Source: Rhizobium phaseoli (lineage in GTDB: Bacteria > Pseudomonadota > Alphaproteobacteria > Rhizobiales > Rhizobiaceae). From it: a DNA stretch of 64,000 bases. Below, one piece after another: positions 9,341-17,477 of this stretch. Location: NCBI RefSeq assembly GCF_010668805.1, contig NZ_WUFT01000006.1, forward strand, positions 124,001 to 188,000, in the 5' to 3' direction. The notes beneath the pieces were generated by a model. The model was not told the DNA's origin and searched no databases. It worked only from the letters and a program-made list of their open reading frames with translations. The position numbers and the translations under genes were made by a program. Positions within the stretch are counted from its first letter, which is position 1, and each line of letters starts with the position of its first letter.

Positions 9341-10666
9341 ATGGCAGATGCCCTCAAAATCGGCATTGCGGGCTTGGGCACCGTTGGCGCCTCGCTAGTC
9401 CGCATCATTCAGCAGAAGAGCAACGAGCTTGCCGTCACCTGCGGGCGTCCGATCACCATCACCGCGGTTTCCGCGCGTGACAAAACGAGGGACCGTGGCA
9501 TCGATCTTTCCGCCGTCACTTGGTTCGACCGGCCGGAAGACCTTGCCGAAAAGGGCGATATCGACGTCTTCGTCGAGCTGATGGGTGGCGCCGAAGGGGC
9601 TGCCAACGTCGCCGTGCGCGCCGCCCTGCAGCGTGGTCTCCATGTGGTGACAGCCAACAAGGCGCTGCTTGCCTATCACGGCGTCGAGCTTGCGACGATC
9701 GCCGAGGAGAGGGGCGCGCTGCTGAATTTCGAGGCGGCAGTCGCCGGCGGCATTCCCGTCATCAAGGCGCTGCGTGAATCGCTGACCGGCAATTCCGTCT
9801 CGCGCATCTATGGCATCATGAACGGAACCTGCAATTACATCCTGACCAAGATGGAGAAGGAGGGGCTTTCCTTCGCCGAGTGCCTGAAGGAAGCGCAGCG
9901 CCTCGGTTATGCCGAGGCCGATCCGGCCTTCGATATCGAGGGCAACGACACCGCCCACAAGCTGTCCATCCTGACGACGCTTGCCTTCGGCAATCGCATC
10001 GCCGCCGATGACATCTATCTCGAAGGCATCACCAACATCTCGATCGAGGATATCCACGCTGCAGCCGAACTCGGTTATCGCATCAAGCTGCTTGGCGTTG
10101 CCCAGCGCACCGATACCGGCATCGAGCAGCGCGTCCACCCGACCATGGTGCCGGTCGATTCGGTCATTGCCCAGGTCGACGGCGTCACCAATGCGGTGGC
10201 GATCGAATCCGACGTGCTCGGCGAACTGCTGATGGTCGGCCCCGGCGCTGGCGGCAATGCCACGGCCTCGTCTGTGCTCGGTGACATTGCCGATATCGCC
10301 AAAAGCCAGCCGGGCGCCCAGCGTGTCCCGGTGCTCGGCCATCCCGCAAAGGCGCTGGAGCCCTACCGCAAGGCACAGATGCAGAGCCACGAGGGCGGTT
10401 ATTTCATCCGCCTGACCGTGCTCGACCGCACCGGCGTCTTTGCCAGCGTCGCAACCCGAATGGCCGAAAACAACATCTCGCTGGAATCGATCGTCCAACG
10501 CTCGAAGCAGCATCTGGCGCCGTCTCACCACCAGACGATCATTCTCGTCACCCATGCGACGATGGAAGAGTCGGTGCGCAAGGCGGTCGCCTCGATCAAG
10601 TCGGAAGGTTATCTCTTCGGCGAGCCGCAGGTAATTCGAATCGAGCGGCCGAAAGAGGACGGCTGA
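9341..10666 (+). CDS. hom: Homoserine dehydrogenase
   Basis: This 441-residue enzyme reduces aspartate semialdehyde to homoserine, the branch to threonine and methionine. Its Rossmann motif is GIAGLGTVGAS near the N-terminus. The catalytic-domain signature is GGIPVIKALRE followed by GIMNGTCNYILTKM, with GYAEADPAFDIEGNDTAHK for substrate binding. A C-terminal ACT domain (about residues 350-430, starting YFIRLTVLDRTGVFASVA) implies feedback control, as known for threonine-regulated enzymes. It follows the alaC-like gene and is closed by an intrinsic terminator. Confidence 0.97.
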   Translation: MADALKIGIAGLGTVGASLVRIIQQKSNELAVTCGRPITITAVSARDKTRDRGIDLSAVTWFDRPEDLAEKGDIDVFVELMGGAEGAANVAVRAALQRGLHVVTANKALLAYHGVELATIAEERGALLNFEAAVAGGIPVIKALRESLTGNSVSRIYGIMNGTCNYILTKMEKEGLSFAECLKEAQRLGYAEADPAFDIEGNDTAHKLSILTTLAFGNRIAADDIYLEGITNISIEDIHAAAELGYRIKLLGVAQRTDTGIEQRVHPTMVPVDSVIAQVDGVTNAVAIESDVLGELLMVGPGAGGNATASSVLGDIADIAKSQPGAQRVPVLGHPAKALEPYRKAQMQSHEGGYFIRLTVLDRTGVFASVATRMAENNISLESIVQRSKQHLAPSHHQTIILVTHATMEESVRKAVASIKSEGYLFGEPQVIRIERPKEDG

Positions 10667-10692
10667 GCCCTCCCGATCATCTCGATCCGTTG

Positions 10693-10722
10693 AACCGCCC
10701 GTCTCTACCGGGCGGTTTTTTT
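10693..10722 (+). terminator. Intrinsic terminator after hom
   Basis: A perfect 9-bp stem (AACCGCCCG with CGGGCGGTT) has a 7-nt loop and runs into seven or more T residues. It lies 27 nt behind the hom stop and separates hom from the small membrane protein gene. Confidence 0.92.
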
Positions 10723-10824
10723 ATGATTTTTTCAACCTTCCCTTACGGAAGTCTATATTAACAGATACCGAAATATTGATATAACTAAACCGGAGATTGG
10801 TGAGTCGTCTGCGTGGAGAATTTC

Positions 10825-11070
10825 ATGAGCAAGGACAGCCACGCCGGAAAGGGGTATGGCTGCCCGGGCGAGGTGCCGCCGGACCGTCCTGATATGCTTG
10901 AGGAAATGCTCAAGCCGACCTACCGTGAAATTCCTCACGAGGCTCCTGATGAGCCTGATGGCGACGAACAGACAGAAGGCCGCAACTGGGCCATTCTGCT
11001 GACGCTGTTTTCGGTCATGCTGGTGCAACTGGGCGGCATCGCCCTGATCGTCTGGGCGGTGTTCTGGTAA
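10825..11070 (+). CDS. Small C-terminally membrane-anchored protein, unknown function
   Basis: This 81-residue protein starts at an ATG preceded by GGAG at 7-nt spacing; an in-frame GTG 12 nt upstream is less likely. The N-terminal two thirds is hydrophilic and Pro/Glu-rich (GCPGEVPPDRPDMLEEMLKP). The end is one hydrophobic helix from about residue 58 to the C-terminus (ILLTLFSVMLVQLGGIALIV), giving a tail-anchored topology. No family is recognised. It sits alone between the hom terminator and recJ, in a position where many rhizobia carry glpX. Confidence 0.65.
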   Translation: MSKDSHAGKGYGCPGEVPPDRPDMLEEMLKPTYREIPHEAPDEPDGDEQTEGRNWAILLTLFSVMLVQLGGIALIVWAVFW

Positions 11071-11150
11071 AAATCCGTGTCTGCAAATCCATCGCTATGT
11101 TATCTCCGCTGCTTCTGTAGAAAGAGCAGATGAAGTCAGCGGAGTGTGGC

Positions 11151-12953
11151 ATGGCAGATCCCGTCGATCCGATACAGCGCGCGTTTTTGGGCGTGGAGAA
11201 ATCCGCGCTCGACAATCGCTGGGTGGCGCGGCTCGACCAGGCAGGGCAGAACCGGGCGCTCGCCATGTCGCAGATCCACGGTCTGCCGGATCTGATCGCC
11301 CGCGTGCTGGCCGGGCGCGGCGTGACGGTGGACGAGGCGATCGAATTCCTCGATCCGACGATCCGCAGCCTGATGCCCGATCCCCATAAACTGACCGATT
11401 GCGAAAAGGCGGCAACCCGCCTCCTGAGCGCCATCGACCGCGGCGAGAATGTTGCGATCTTCGGCGACTACGACGTCGACGGCGCGGCCTCCTCGGCGCT
11501 GATGTTTCGCTTCCTCAGCCATTTCGGCGTCAAGGCGAACATCTATATTCCCGACCGCGTCTTTGAAGGTTACGGCCCCAACCCGGCGGCGATCAACCAG
11601 TTGATCGACAATGGCGCCCGGCTGATCGTCACTGTCGATTGCGGTTCGACCAGCCACGAGGCGCTGGCGGCCGCCGCCGCCCGCAATATCGATGTCGTCG
11701 TCATCGATCACCACCAGGTGACACATGAGTTGCCACCCTGCCATGCGCTCGTCAATCCGAACCGCGAGGACGATCTCTCGGGGCAGGGGCATCTTTGCGC
11801 GGCCGGTGTGGTCTTCATGGTGCTGGTCGCGACGCTGAGGCTGCTGCGCGCCGCCGGCAACAAGCGCATCCTGGCGCTCGACCTCTTGCAATGGCTGGAT
11901 ATCGTCGCACTGGCGACGGTCTGCGATGTCGTGCCGCTGAAAGGCCTCAACCGCGCCTATGTGGTGAAGGGGCTGGTCGCCGCCCGCCACCAGAGCAATG
12001 CCGGGCTTGCAGCCCTCTTCCGCAAGGCGGGGCTTGCAGGCCCGGTGACACCCTATCATTTCGGCTTCCTGATCGGCCCGCGCATCAATGCCGGCGGTCG
12101 GATCGGCGACGCGGCACTTGGAAGCCGGCTGCTGACGCTTGACGACGCCGGGGAGGCTGATGTGATCGCCCAGCGCCTCGACGAGCTCAACCGCGAGCGC
12201 CAGGCGATGGAGACCATCATGCTGCAGGAGGCGGAAGCCGAGGCGCTCGCCGAATACGGCGACGGCGAGGGCGCCTCCGTTATTGTCACCGCCCATGAGA
12301 AATGGCATCCGGGCATCGTCGGGCTGATTGCTGCGCGGCTGAAGGAAAAGTTCAAACGCCCCGCCTTTGCAATCGCCTTCGATCCTTCCGGCCGCGGCAC
12401 CGGCTCGGGCCGCTCCATCAACGGCTTCGACATGGGCAGGATGGTGCGCGCTGCCGTCGACGAGGGGATACTTGTCAAGGGCGGCGGCCACGCCATGGCC
12501 GCCGGGCTCACCGTCGAGCGCGCCGATCTCGGCAGGCTGAGGACCTTCTTCACCGAGAAGTCGGCAAGAACGGTGGCGAACCTCGTCGCCAACGAGACGC
12601 TGAAGATCGACGGTGCGATCGGCGCAAGCGGCGCCACGCTCGAACTCATCGACCGCCTGGAGGCCGCAGGCCCCTACGGCTCCGGCCATGCACAGCCGCT
12701 CTTTGCCGTGCCGGCGCATCGTCTGCGCGACGCGCGCCTGGTCGGCGAGAAACATGTGAAGGTGACGATGGAAGCAATGGACGGATCGCGGCTCGACGGC
12801 ATCGCCTTTCGCGCCGCCGATACGCCACTTGGCAATCTTCTCCTCAACTCACGCGGCGCCAGCCTGCACGTGGTGGGTTCGCTGGGCGCCGAGCATTACC
12901 AAGGCGCCCGCCGCATCCAGTTGCGCGTCTGCGATGCTGCGCCGGCAAAATAA
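11151..12953 (+). CDS. recJ: Single-stranded-DNA-specific exonuclease RecJ
   Basis: This 600-residue 5'-3' exonuclease acts in recombination and mismatch repair. The DHH phosphoesterase core has motif I G105DYDVDG and motif III VVVIDHHQ (D186-H-H), the metal ligands of the family. The DHHA1 domain contains GRGTGSGRSINGFDM and the glycine box KGGGHAMAAGLT. A C-terminal OB-like region follows (EAAGPYGSGHAQPLF). The ATG at 11151 has a GGAG box 8 nt upstream and is preferred over the in-frame ATG at 11130. It is the last protein gene before the tRNA-Glu that borders the island. Confidence 0.95.
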   Translation: MADPVDPIQRAFLGVEKSALDNRWVARLDQAGQNRALAMSQIHGLPDLIARVLAGRGVTVDEAIEFLDPTIRSLMPDPHKLTDCEKAATRLLSAIDRGENVAIFGDYDVDGAASSALMFRFLSHFGVKANIYIPDRVFEGYGPNPAAINQLIDNGARLIVTVDCGSTSHEALAAAAARNIDVVVIDHHQVTHELPPCHALVNPNREDDLSGQGHLCAAGVVFMVLVATLRLLRAAGNKRILALDLLQWLDIVALATVCDVVPLKGLNRAYVVKGLVAARHQSNAGLAALFRKAGLAGPVTPYHFGFLIGPRINAGGRIGDAALGSRLLTLDDAGEADVIAQRLDELNRERQAMETIMLQEAEAEALAEYGDGEGASVIVTAHEKWHPGIVGLIAARLKEKFKRPAFAIAFDPSGRGTGSGRSINGFDMGRMVRAAVDEGILVKGGGHAMAAGLTVERADLGRLRTFFTEKSARTVANLVANETLKIDGAIGASGATLELIDRLEAAGPYGSGHAQPLFAVPAHRLRDARLVGEKHVKVTMEAMDGSRLDGIAFRAADTPLGNLLLNSRGASLHVVGSLGAEHYQGARRIQLRVCDAAPAK

Positions 12954-12994
12954 AAACAGCCGCGCAAAAAGTCTGATGATGAGGATGAGAGGGA

Positions 12995-13104
12995 AGAAAG
13001 TGGTACGCCCTAGGGGAGTCGAACCCCTCTTCCCAGAATGAAAATCTGGTGTCCTAACCGATAGACGAAGGGCGCTTCCTTCGTGGTGGCGCCCTTATAG
13101 TCAG
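12995..13104 (+). repeat. Left copy of a 110-bp direct repeat containing tRNA-Glu
   Basis: This stretch and 47546-47655 appear identical over 110 bp. The repeat covers the whole tRNA-Glu(UUC) gene, 6 bp beyond its 3' end and 29 bp beyond its 5' end, including the promoter-proximal sequence. Sequence on either side differs. The inclusion of the 5' flank points to an old tandem duplication of the tRNA gene rather than to island integration alone. Confidence 0.88.
13001..13075 (-). tRNA. tRNA-Glu (anticodon UUC)
   Basis: It has a full cloverleaf: acceptor GCGCCCU with AGGGCGU (one G-U), D arm, and anticodon stem CCAGA/TCTGG around a loop with TTC. The T stem AGGGG/CCCCT encloses TTCGACT, and CCA is encoded at 13001-13003. 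It is identical to the copy at 47552-47626 and marks the left side of the island-containing locus. Confidence 0.96.
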
Positions 13105-13357
13105 CACCTTCAAAAGCCGCAAGCGCCAAGACGCGAAAAAATCTTCGTTTTCGCCGATTTTTTTGCGTCTGTGGAAAAACGCGGCGGGATGAGGCGATGC
13201 AGCCAAAACAGCGCGCTCGCGGATGTGGCAGGCCAGCTCGATGATTACTTAGCCACCGAGAAAGTCTCCCTGGAAAAGCAATGAACTCTACAGTGAGTCA
13301 CCGGGTTAGACATACAAGTGCCTGGTCAAACCCAACGCCCAGGCCTGATGCTTCTAT

Positions 13358-13378
13358 GTGGTACGCCCTAGGGGAGTC
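13358..13378 (+). repeat. Putative attL, partial copy of tRNA-Glu 3' end
   Basis: These 21 bp match the last 17 nt plus CCA and one flanking base of tRNA-Glu(UUC). The match stops abruptly after GGGGAGTC, inside the T arm, so this is not a tRNA gene. Together with 47551-47571 it defines the likely crossover core of the island. Confidence 0.82.
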
Positions 13379-13717
13379 TTCTTCCCTATTCCGTATTCTG
13401 TACGCACCCCTAAGGAAAAGCTAGAAACTTATCTGCCGACTAGGCGGATTCCGTTCAAGTCATTCGAATGCAAGGAGGGACGAGCGCTTATCCAAATAGC
13501 AGGTCGAGGACCGACTTGCTTTCATTCGAATTACAAAACAGTGTCGGGCGCAGCCCGTCATTTTTCCGACCGAAGGTCGGTCTTCGGCTTTAGCTTACTC
13601 ATAGGTAACGAATCTCGACGGTGCTTTGGAATTCCGCCTTGCGATAGTTTTGCTTCGCACGATGGGGTAGGAAACACAGGTTTCCCGAACGCGTTGAGAT
13701 GAAGTGCTGGCGTGTGG
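13379..13717. other. Left end of island, no gene seen
   Basis: I see no convincing coding region in these 339 bases. The stretch holds short inverted repeats: CGGGC-GCA-GCCCG at about 13543-13555 followed by a T-rich run, and GACCGAAGGTCGGTC at about 13569-13583. A pair of CATTCGAAT motifs lies at about 13460 and 13522. They may be terminators or recombinase-binding arm sites next to attL; this is not established. Confidence 0.4.
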
Positions 13718-13987
13718 TCAGCTCTCAGGAAGAGACGGCTCGTCGCCGTAGTCATAGTTCATAAAAGTTGTCCGGATTCCCCAGCCCGCCGCGCCGTCGC
13801 GTTGAATGAATGAAATGCCGCGGCCCTTGTAGTGGCGCATGAGCTTTTCCACGCTGGCGATCCCAGCCGTACCTGCCTCGGCCATTTGAATCGTTTTCCT
13901 GCTCACGCCAGAATCCAGCGACACCTCGGTCTGCGACAAACCAAGAAGATTGCGTGCGGCAATGAGCATGCGAGGTGGCGGTCTCAT
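13718..13987 (-). CDS. XRE-family helix-turn-helix regulator
   Basis: This small protein of about 89 residues begins MRPPPRMLIAARNLLGLSQT; an in-frame TTG at 14023 would add 12 residues. Its helix-turn-helix covers about residues 6-55: LLGLSQTEVSLDSGVSRKTI-QMAEAG, the Cro/cI-like arrangement. The C-terminal half (YKGRGISFIQRDGAAGWGIR) matches the pattern of small alphaproteobacterial XRE proteins. It is divergent from the 99-aa gene and the FtsH-like gene, and an inverted repeat lies between them. It is therefore likely to autoregulate and to repress that module; this is inferred from position. Confidence 0.82.
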   Translation of the reverse strand: MRPPPRMLIAARNLLGLSQTEVSLDSGVSRKTIQMAEAGTAGIASVEKLMRHYKGRGISFIQRDGAAGWGIRTTFMNYDYGDEPSLPES

Positions 13988-14068
13988 CAAGGACTGAGTG
14001 TCATCAATTCCTTTGCAGGGCAAATAATAGTTGACAAGCGCTCATTTGGCGCAAATAAAGAGTCAAAA

Positions 14069-14086
14069 AGCGTAAAAAGATACGCT
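14069..14086. promoter_or_regulatory. Inverted repeat, candidate operator between XRE gene and protease module
   Basis: AGCGTA and TACGCT form a 6-bp inverted repeat with a 6-nt A-rich spacer. It lies upstream of the GTG start at 14141, beyond a TTGACA-like box at 14031-14036. A second GCGC...GCGC symmetry lies just left, at about 14039-14052. The placement fits an operator for the divergent XRE regulator; binding is inferred. Confidence 0.45.
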
Positions 14087-14140
14087 ATATGATCAGAACC
14101 GCGCCGAGGCACTCTCGCGCGAATCGAATGAGGACAACAC

Positions 14141-14440
14141 GTGACTTACCGATGGCTCGACGGCGCGACTGTAGTCCGTCTTTTGCACGATCTCCGACGC
14201 GTTGAGTCGGGCGAGTTGGAAGATTTCCAGACCGATGAGGCGCCTATGCTCGGGAACTATAGGCCAGTGATCGGGCAGGCGTTTGCACTGAAGGGGATTG
14301 TGAGCGGTCATCCGCGTCTCAGTGACGGCAAGGAGATCGTCACGAGTCAGCTCTTTTACCTCAACTCCGAGATCGGCATCGCACGAACAATGAACCGCTG
14401 GTACCGCCTGTGTAGCAGTGTTCGGAACCAGGGGCACTGA
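14141..14440 (+). CDS. Small protein upstream of the FtsH-like protease, unknown function
   Basis: This 99-residue protein starts at a GTG with a GAGGA box 7 nt upstream. It opens MTYRWLDGATVVRLLHDLRR and contains GNYRPVIGQAFALKGIVSGH and GKEIVTSQLFYLNSE. The second half has a strand pattern and ends basic (RWYRLCSSVRNQGH). No signal peptide or membrane segment is seen. The stop is 1 nt before the start of the FtsH-like gene, so the two are translationally coupled. It may be an adaptor, substrate or antitoxin-like partner of that protease. I do not recognise the family with certainty. Confidence 0.7.
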   Translation: MTYRWLDGATVVRLLHDLRRVESGELEDFQTDEAPMLGNYRPVIGQAFALKGIVSGHPRLSDGKEIVTSQLFYLNSEIGIARTMNRWYRLCSSVRNQGH

Positions 14441-14441
14441 G

Positions 14442-16295
14442 ATGAGGTTCGACAACAGCGCCTCACGAATCCAGAAGTATTCCCAGGATCTGGGTACACT
14501 CCTCGCTGCCTTCGGTCTGCTGCGAGCTTTAAGAGCGGCGGACTTGTTGAAACGTGACACCCTTGGATTTGTGATCTTTGTGGTTCCGAAAGGCTTCCGC
14601 ATCGAAGAATACGAAACAGCGGCATTCGCCATCCTGGGGGCCACCCGCGGTGACTGGATGGAACAGAATGTTAAGGTTCGCCCCGCGAATCCTCCCAGAA
14701 AAAAGCAAAGTCCGCACAAGCGCATATCAATTTTCGACGTCAAAGGTCTGGACGTGCTGATCGCCAAGAACATCGATGAGGTGCCGAAGGATGTCCGCTT
14801 CGCTGCAACTGCCGTGATGTTTGTGGATCGACCGACGCCGGAGCATATCAACGCTGTGCGCCGGTTGTCCGGAAGAAGGCCATTATCTCACGAGGTGGCT
14901 GCCTTAATCGCCGCGAAGCCGCAGAATTTACTCATGGCCGCCGTTCTCAAGCCGAACCTAATCGAAGACAGGATTGATGAAATCAATGATTTAAGTCGTC
15001 GTGAAACTGGCGGAGCTAGCCTGTTCGAACTTCCCGGGTACGACGAACTGAAGCCTTGGGCAAAAAGACTCTTCGCAGATGTCGAACGTTGGCGGGCCGG
15101 GACGCTGGCTTGGGGGTTGGTGACACGGGGAGCGCTCATATCAGGCCCGCCAGGGACAGGAAAGACCCTGTTTGCCGAAGGACTCGCTAATGCTCTGGGT
15201 GTGAAGCTGGTTTCAACCACAGTAGGAAGTTGGCAAGCAGAAGGACATCTCGACGACATGCTCGCGGCCATGAGGAATTCTTTCAGCGATGCTGACGATG
15301 GAGAGGGCTCAGTCCTTTTCATTGACGAACTCGACAGCATTGGAAGCAGGTCCGCGCGTGTCGGTCAAAATGAAATCTACTGGCGGAATGTCATCAATGA
15401 GTTTCTCTCCTTGCTGAGCAAGTTGGGAGACGGCGTCGTGGTGATCGGTGCAACCAATTTTCCCGAATGGATCGATCCTGCGATTTTGCGTGACGGTCGC
15501 CTCGAGAACCACTTCGAGCTCACTCTACCAGATCAAAAGCTGCGGACTGAAATTCTAAAGCATCATGCCGGTGAGAGCATGTCCTTCGAATCCTTGTTCG
15601 ACATCGCCGACGACTTGAAAGGCAAGTCGGGTGCTGTCCTCGAGCGGCTTGTGCGCGACGCGCGCGAGGCTGCGCGAAACGAGGATCGGGAGTTGGAACT
15701 CCGGGATATCCGGGACCGCCTTCCTGAAAAAATGCGATACACGGGAGAGCAACAGCTTAGGCTGGCCGTACATGAAGCCGGTCATGCGCTGGTGTCCCTG
15801 TCGCTTCAACATTCCACGAGTGCGACTATCGAGATCAAGGATAGCTTTGATCCGAACGCGACCGAGTTCCTTGGCGGGATGACAAGCTACTCACTCATTG
15901 ACGATTATTTCCCCACGGAAACCAGTTTGCTCAATCGCATCGCGGTCAGTTTGGCTGGCATGGCTGCTGAGGCCGCGATATTCGGAGACCGAAGCATCGG
16001 GTCGGGTGGTAATGTTGGTAGCGACATCGAGCGCGCTACGACCGTCGCGCGGCGGATGATCGGTACCTATGGGCTTGGAAAGACGCCGACATTCCTTGGT
16101 ACTCCGAGAGAGCTCGGGGACGGCCCGCTGCCCGAAAGGGTGGAAGCGGAAGTATCGGATATCGTGGCGGGACAGTGGGAGCGCGTGGTTGCGATGCTTA
16201 AAAAGGAGCAAGATCGTGTCTTTGCGCTCGCAGTCGATGTCGTGATCCATGGCACCTTAAGGGTCGAGAAGGACGGCATCGCTGCTTCGGGGTAG
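14442..16295 (+). CDS. FtsH-like AAA+ ATPase / M41 zinc metalloprotease lacking membrane segments
   Basis: This 617-residue protein starts at an ATG with AGGGG upstream. Residues 1-195 are a family-specific N-domain with no transmembrane helix, unlike FtsH. The AAA+ domain has Walker A SGPPGTGKT (K241), Walker B VLFIDELDS (D295-E296), a sensor ATNFPEW and an arginine-finger segment RDGRLENH. The protease domain has HEAGH at 444-448, and GSDIERATTVARRM supplies the expected third zinc-ligand aspartate. A soluble ATP-dependent protease is therefore predicted, with all key residues present. It is coupled to the 99-aa gene and sits behind a divergent XRE gene. The substrate is unknown. Confidence 0.85.
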   Translation: MRFDNSASRIQKYSQDLGTLLAAFGLLRALRAADLLKRDTLGFVIFVVPKGFRIEEYETAAFAILGATRGDWMEQNVKVRPANPPRKKQSPHKRISIFDVKGLDVLIAKNIDEVPKDVRFAATAVMFVDRPTPEHINAVRRLSGRRPLSHEVAALIAAKPQNLLMAAVLKPNLIEDRIDEINDLSRRETGGASLFELPGYDELKPWAKRLFADVERWRAGTLAWGLVTRGALISGPPGTGKTLFAEGLANALGVKLVSTTVGSWQAEGHLDDMLAAMRNSFSDADDGEGSVLFIDELDSIGSRSARVGQNEIYWRNVINEFLSLLSKLGDGVVVIGATNFPEWIDPAILRDGRLENHFELTLPDQKLRTEILKHHAGESMSFESLFDIADDLKGKSGAVLERLVRDAREAARNEDRELELRDIRDRLPEKMRYTGEQQLRLAVHEAGHALVSLSLQHSTSATIEIKDSFDPNATEFLGGMTSYSLIDDYFPTETSLLNRIAVSLAGMAAEAAIFGDRSIGSGGNVGSDIERATTVARRMIGTYGLGKTPTFLGTPRELGDGPLPERVEAEVSDIVAGQWERVVAMLKKEQDRVFALAVDVVIHGTLRVEKDGIAASG

Positions 16296-17205
16296 TCCAG
16301 ATTGCGATCTCAAGGATTCGAATGCGAGTCATTGCCGCGTCCGGGGAGGACCTTCAAGGCGAAGGTTAGCCCGGTGATGTCCGCCAGGCGTTCGTGCAGC
16401 GATCTGTCAAGCGGACCCGCCTTGGCCCGTTCCTGGTCCCGGGAGATAGTGGCTGCTCATCTTGGCCGACATTCCGGGACCTAGGTGCGGAGCGCAGAAA
16501 CGCGGTGGGAGCTGGACAGTAGCCAAGGGGAACACGAGCAGAACTGCTCGTCGACCTCGCACTGCGTGAGGCCGAAGCCGGGGAGGCATGAACCCTGGCG
16601 CCTCCTGTCGGACATTTCTCTGTTGACGTCCGTCGCGATTGCGAACCACGATTGATTACTGGTGTCGTGTGCCTCGACACCCATGGGCAAAATGAAAGGA
16701 TTTCAAATGTTCGAAGGTCTCAATCCAAGGAGCTGCAACGTCGCGAGGATGAATTTTGTTCAAGGCGATGGAGCGGAAATAGGCTCTGGACGCCGCTGGT
16801 GTCTCGCCAACCGAAGTACAAGCTTTTTTGCCTTTGGAAATGGCAGTTGAGTGAGATCGAAGCCGCGAAGGCCAGTGCAGCGGCCTGAGTGCCGTATGGA
16901 AACAGCGATGCTGCGGACGGTGAGCGAAGCTTTGGCCGTCCTAACCCCATTGATAGCAAGGTCGCGGGTCAGTTCAGTCGAGCTCATACTCTGCGCCGAA
17001 TGAAGAACTTGAGAGAATACGGCGCGACCATCGTTAAACATAGGCTCGAAAAAATCACCCAGAGGCCGATACCGTCCGAGCAGCTAGGTCAGACTACCCG
17101 TCGAGCGGTGTGACGGGCGAGCAGGCCAAGAACCCGCCGCAGCATTGTGCACTCGGGTCTCGCGTCTTGTCCAAAGGCGCTTCCGTTCCTATCTCTTTCG
17201 TTGAT
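16296..17205. other. Decayed stretch downstream of the protease gene
   Basis: No intact gene is visible in about 900 bases. The first 50-100 bases after the protease stop resemble 17364-17470. In both places an ATGCGA(A/G)TC start-like segment follows the protease tail by about 20 nt, here broken after 15 codons by TAG. This looks like the start of a lost downstream gene in the module. The rest has only short, unconvincing open frames on both strands. Confidence 0.5.
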
Positions 17206-17280
17206 GCGCCCTTCGTCTATCGGTTAGGACAACAGATTCTCATTCTGTAAAGGCGGTTTCGACTACCGCAGGGCGCACCA
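17206..17280 (+). tRNA. tRNA-Glu (anticodon CUC), island-borne
   Basis: It has a full cloverleaf: acceptor GCGCCCU/AGGGCGC, a D arm as in the chromosomal tRNA-Glu, anticodon stem ACAGA/TCTGT around TTCTCAT (CTC), and T stem GCGGT/ACCGC around TTCGACT, with CCA encoded. Unlike the flanking tRNA-Glu(UUC) copies it reads on the plus strand and differs in anticodon and T arm. It appears functional and decodes GAG. Its position inside the island next to a truncated gene tail suggests it is an old integration site carried along. Confidence 0.92.
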
Positions 17281-17291
17281 ACTTTAATATT

Positions 17292-17363
17292 GCCCTCGCA
17301 GTCGATGTCGTGACCTATGGAACCGTAAGGATTGAGAGGGACGGCATCGCGACCGTAGCTTAG
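17292..17363 (+). pseudogene. Truncated tail of a second FtsH-like protease gene
   Basis: Reading from 17292, the 23 codons before a TAG give ALAVDVVTYGTVRIERDGIA-TVA. They align with the last 23 codons of the intact protease gene at 16224-16295 (ALAVDVVIHGTLRVEKDGIA-ASG). About 70 percent of residues match, and the similarity continues past the stop. The upstream part of the gene is missing and is replaced by tRNA-Glu(CUC), 11 nt away. This is a relic of a diverged paralogue, not a recent copy. Confidence 0.8.
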
Positions 17364-17477
17364 GACGGTTTGCGATCTCAAGGATCCGAATGCGAATCTA
17401 TGCCGTTTCAGGCAGGGTTCACAATGCGAATGGTTGGCCGGCGATATCCGCCGGGCGCTTTCGGGATCAGGAACCCG

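Noticed and set aside
13358..13378. A third tRNA-Glu gene
   Set aside because: Only the last 21 bp of the tRNA sequence are present. The D arm, anticodon arm and 5' acceptor are missing, so it is read as an attachment-site fragment.
16652..17113. Two short plus-strand frames (78 and 74 codons)
   Set aside because: No motif, signal or plausible start; codon use looks random, and they lie in a region already showing decay.
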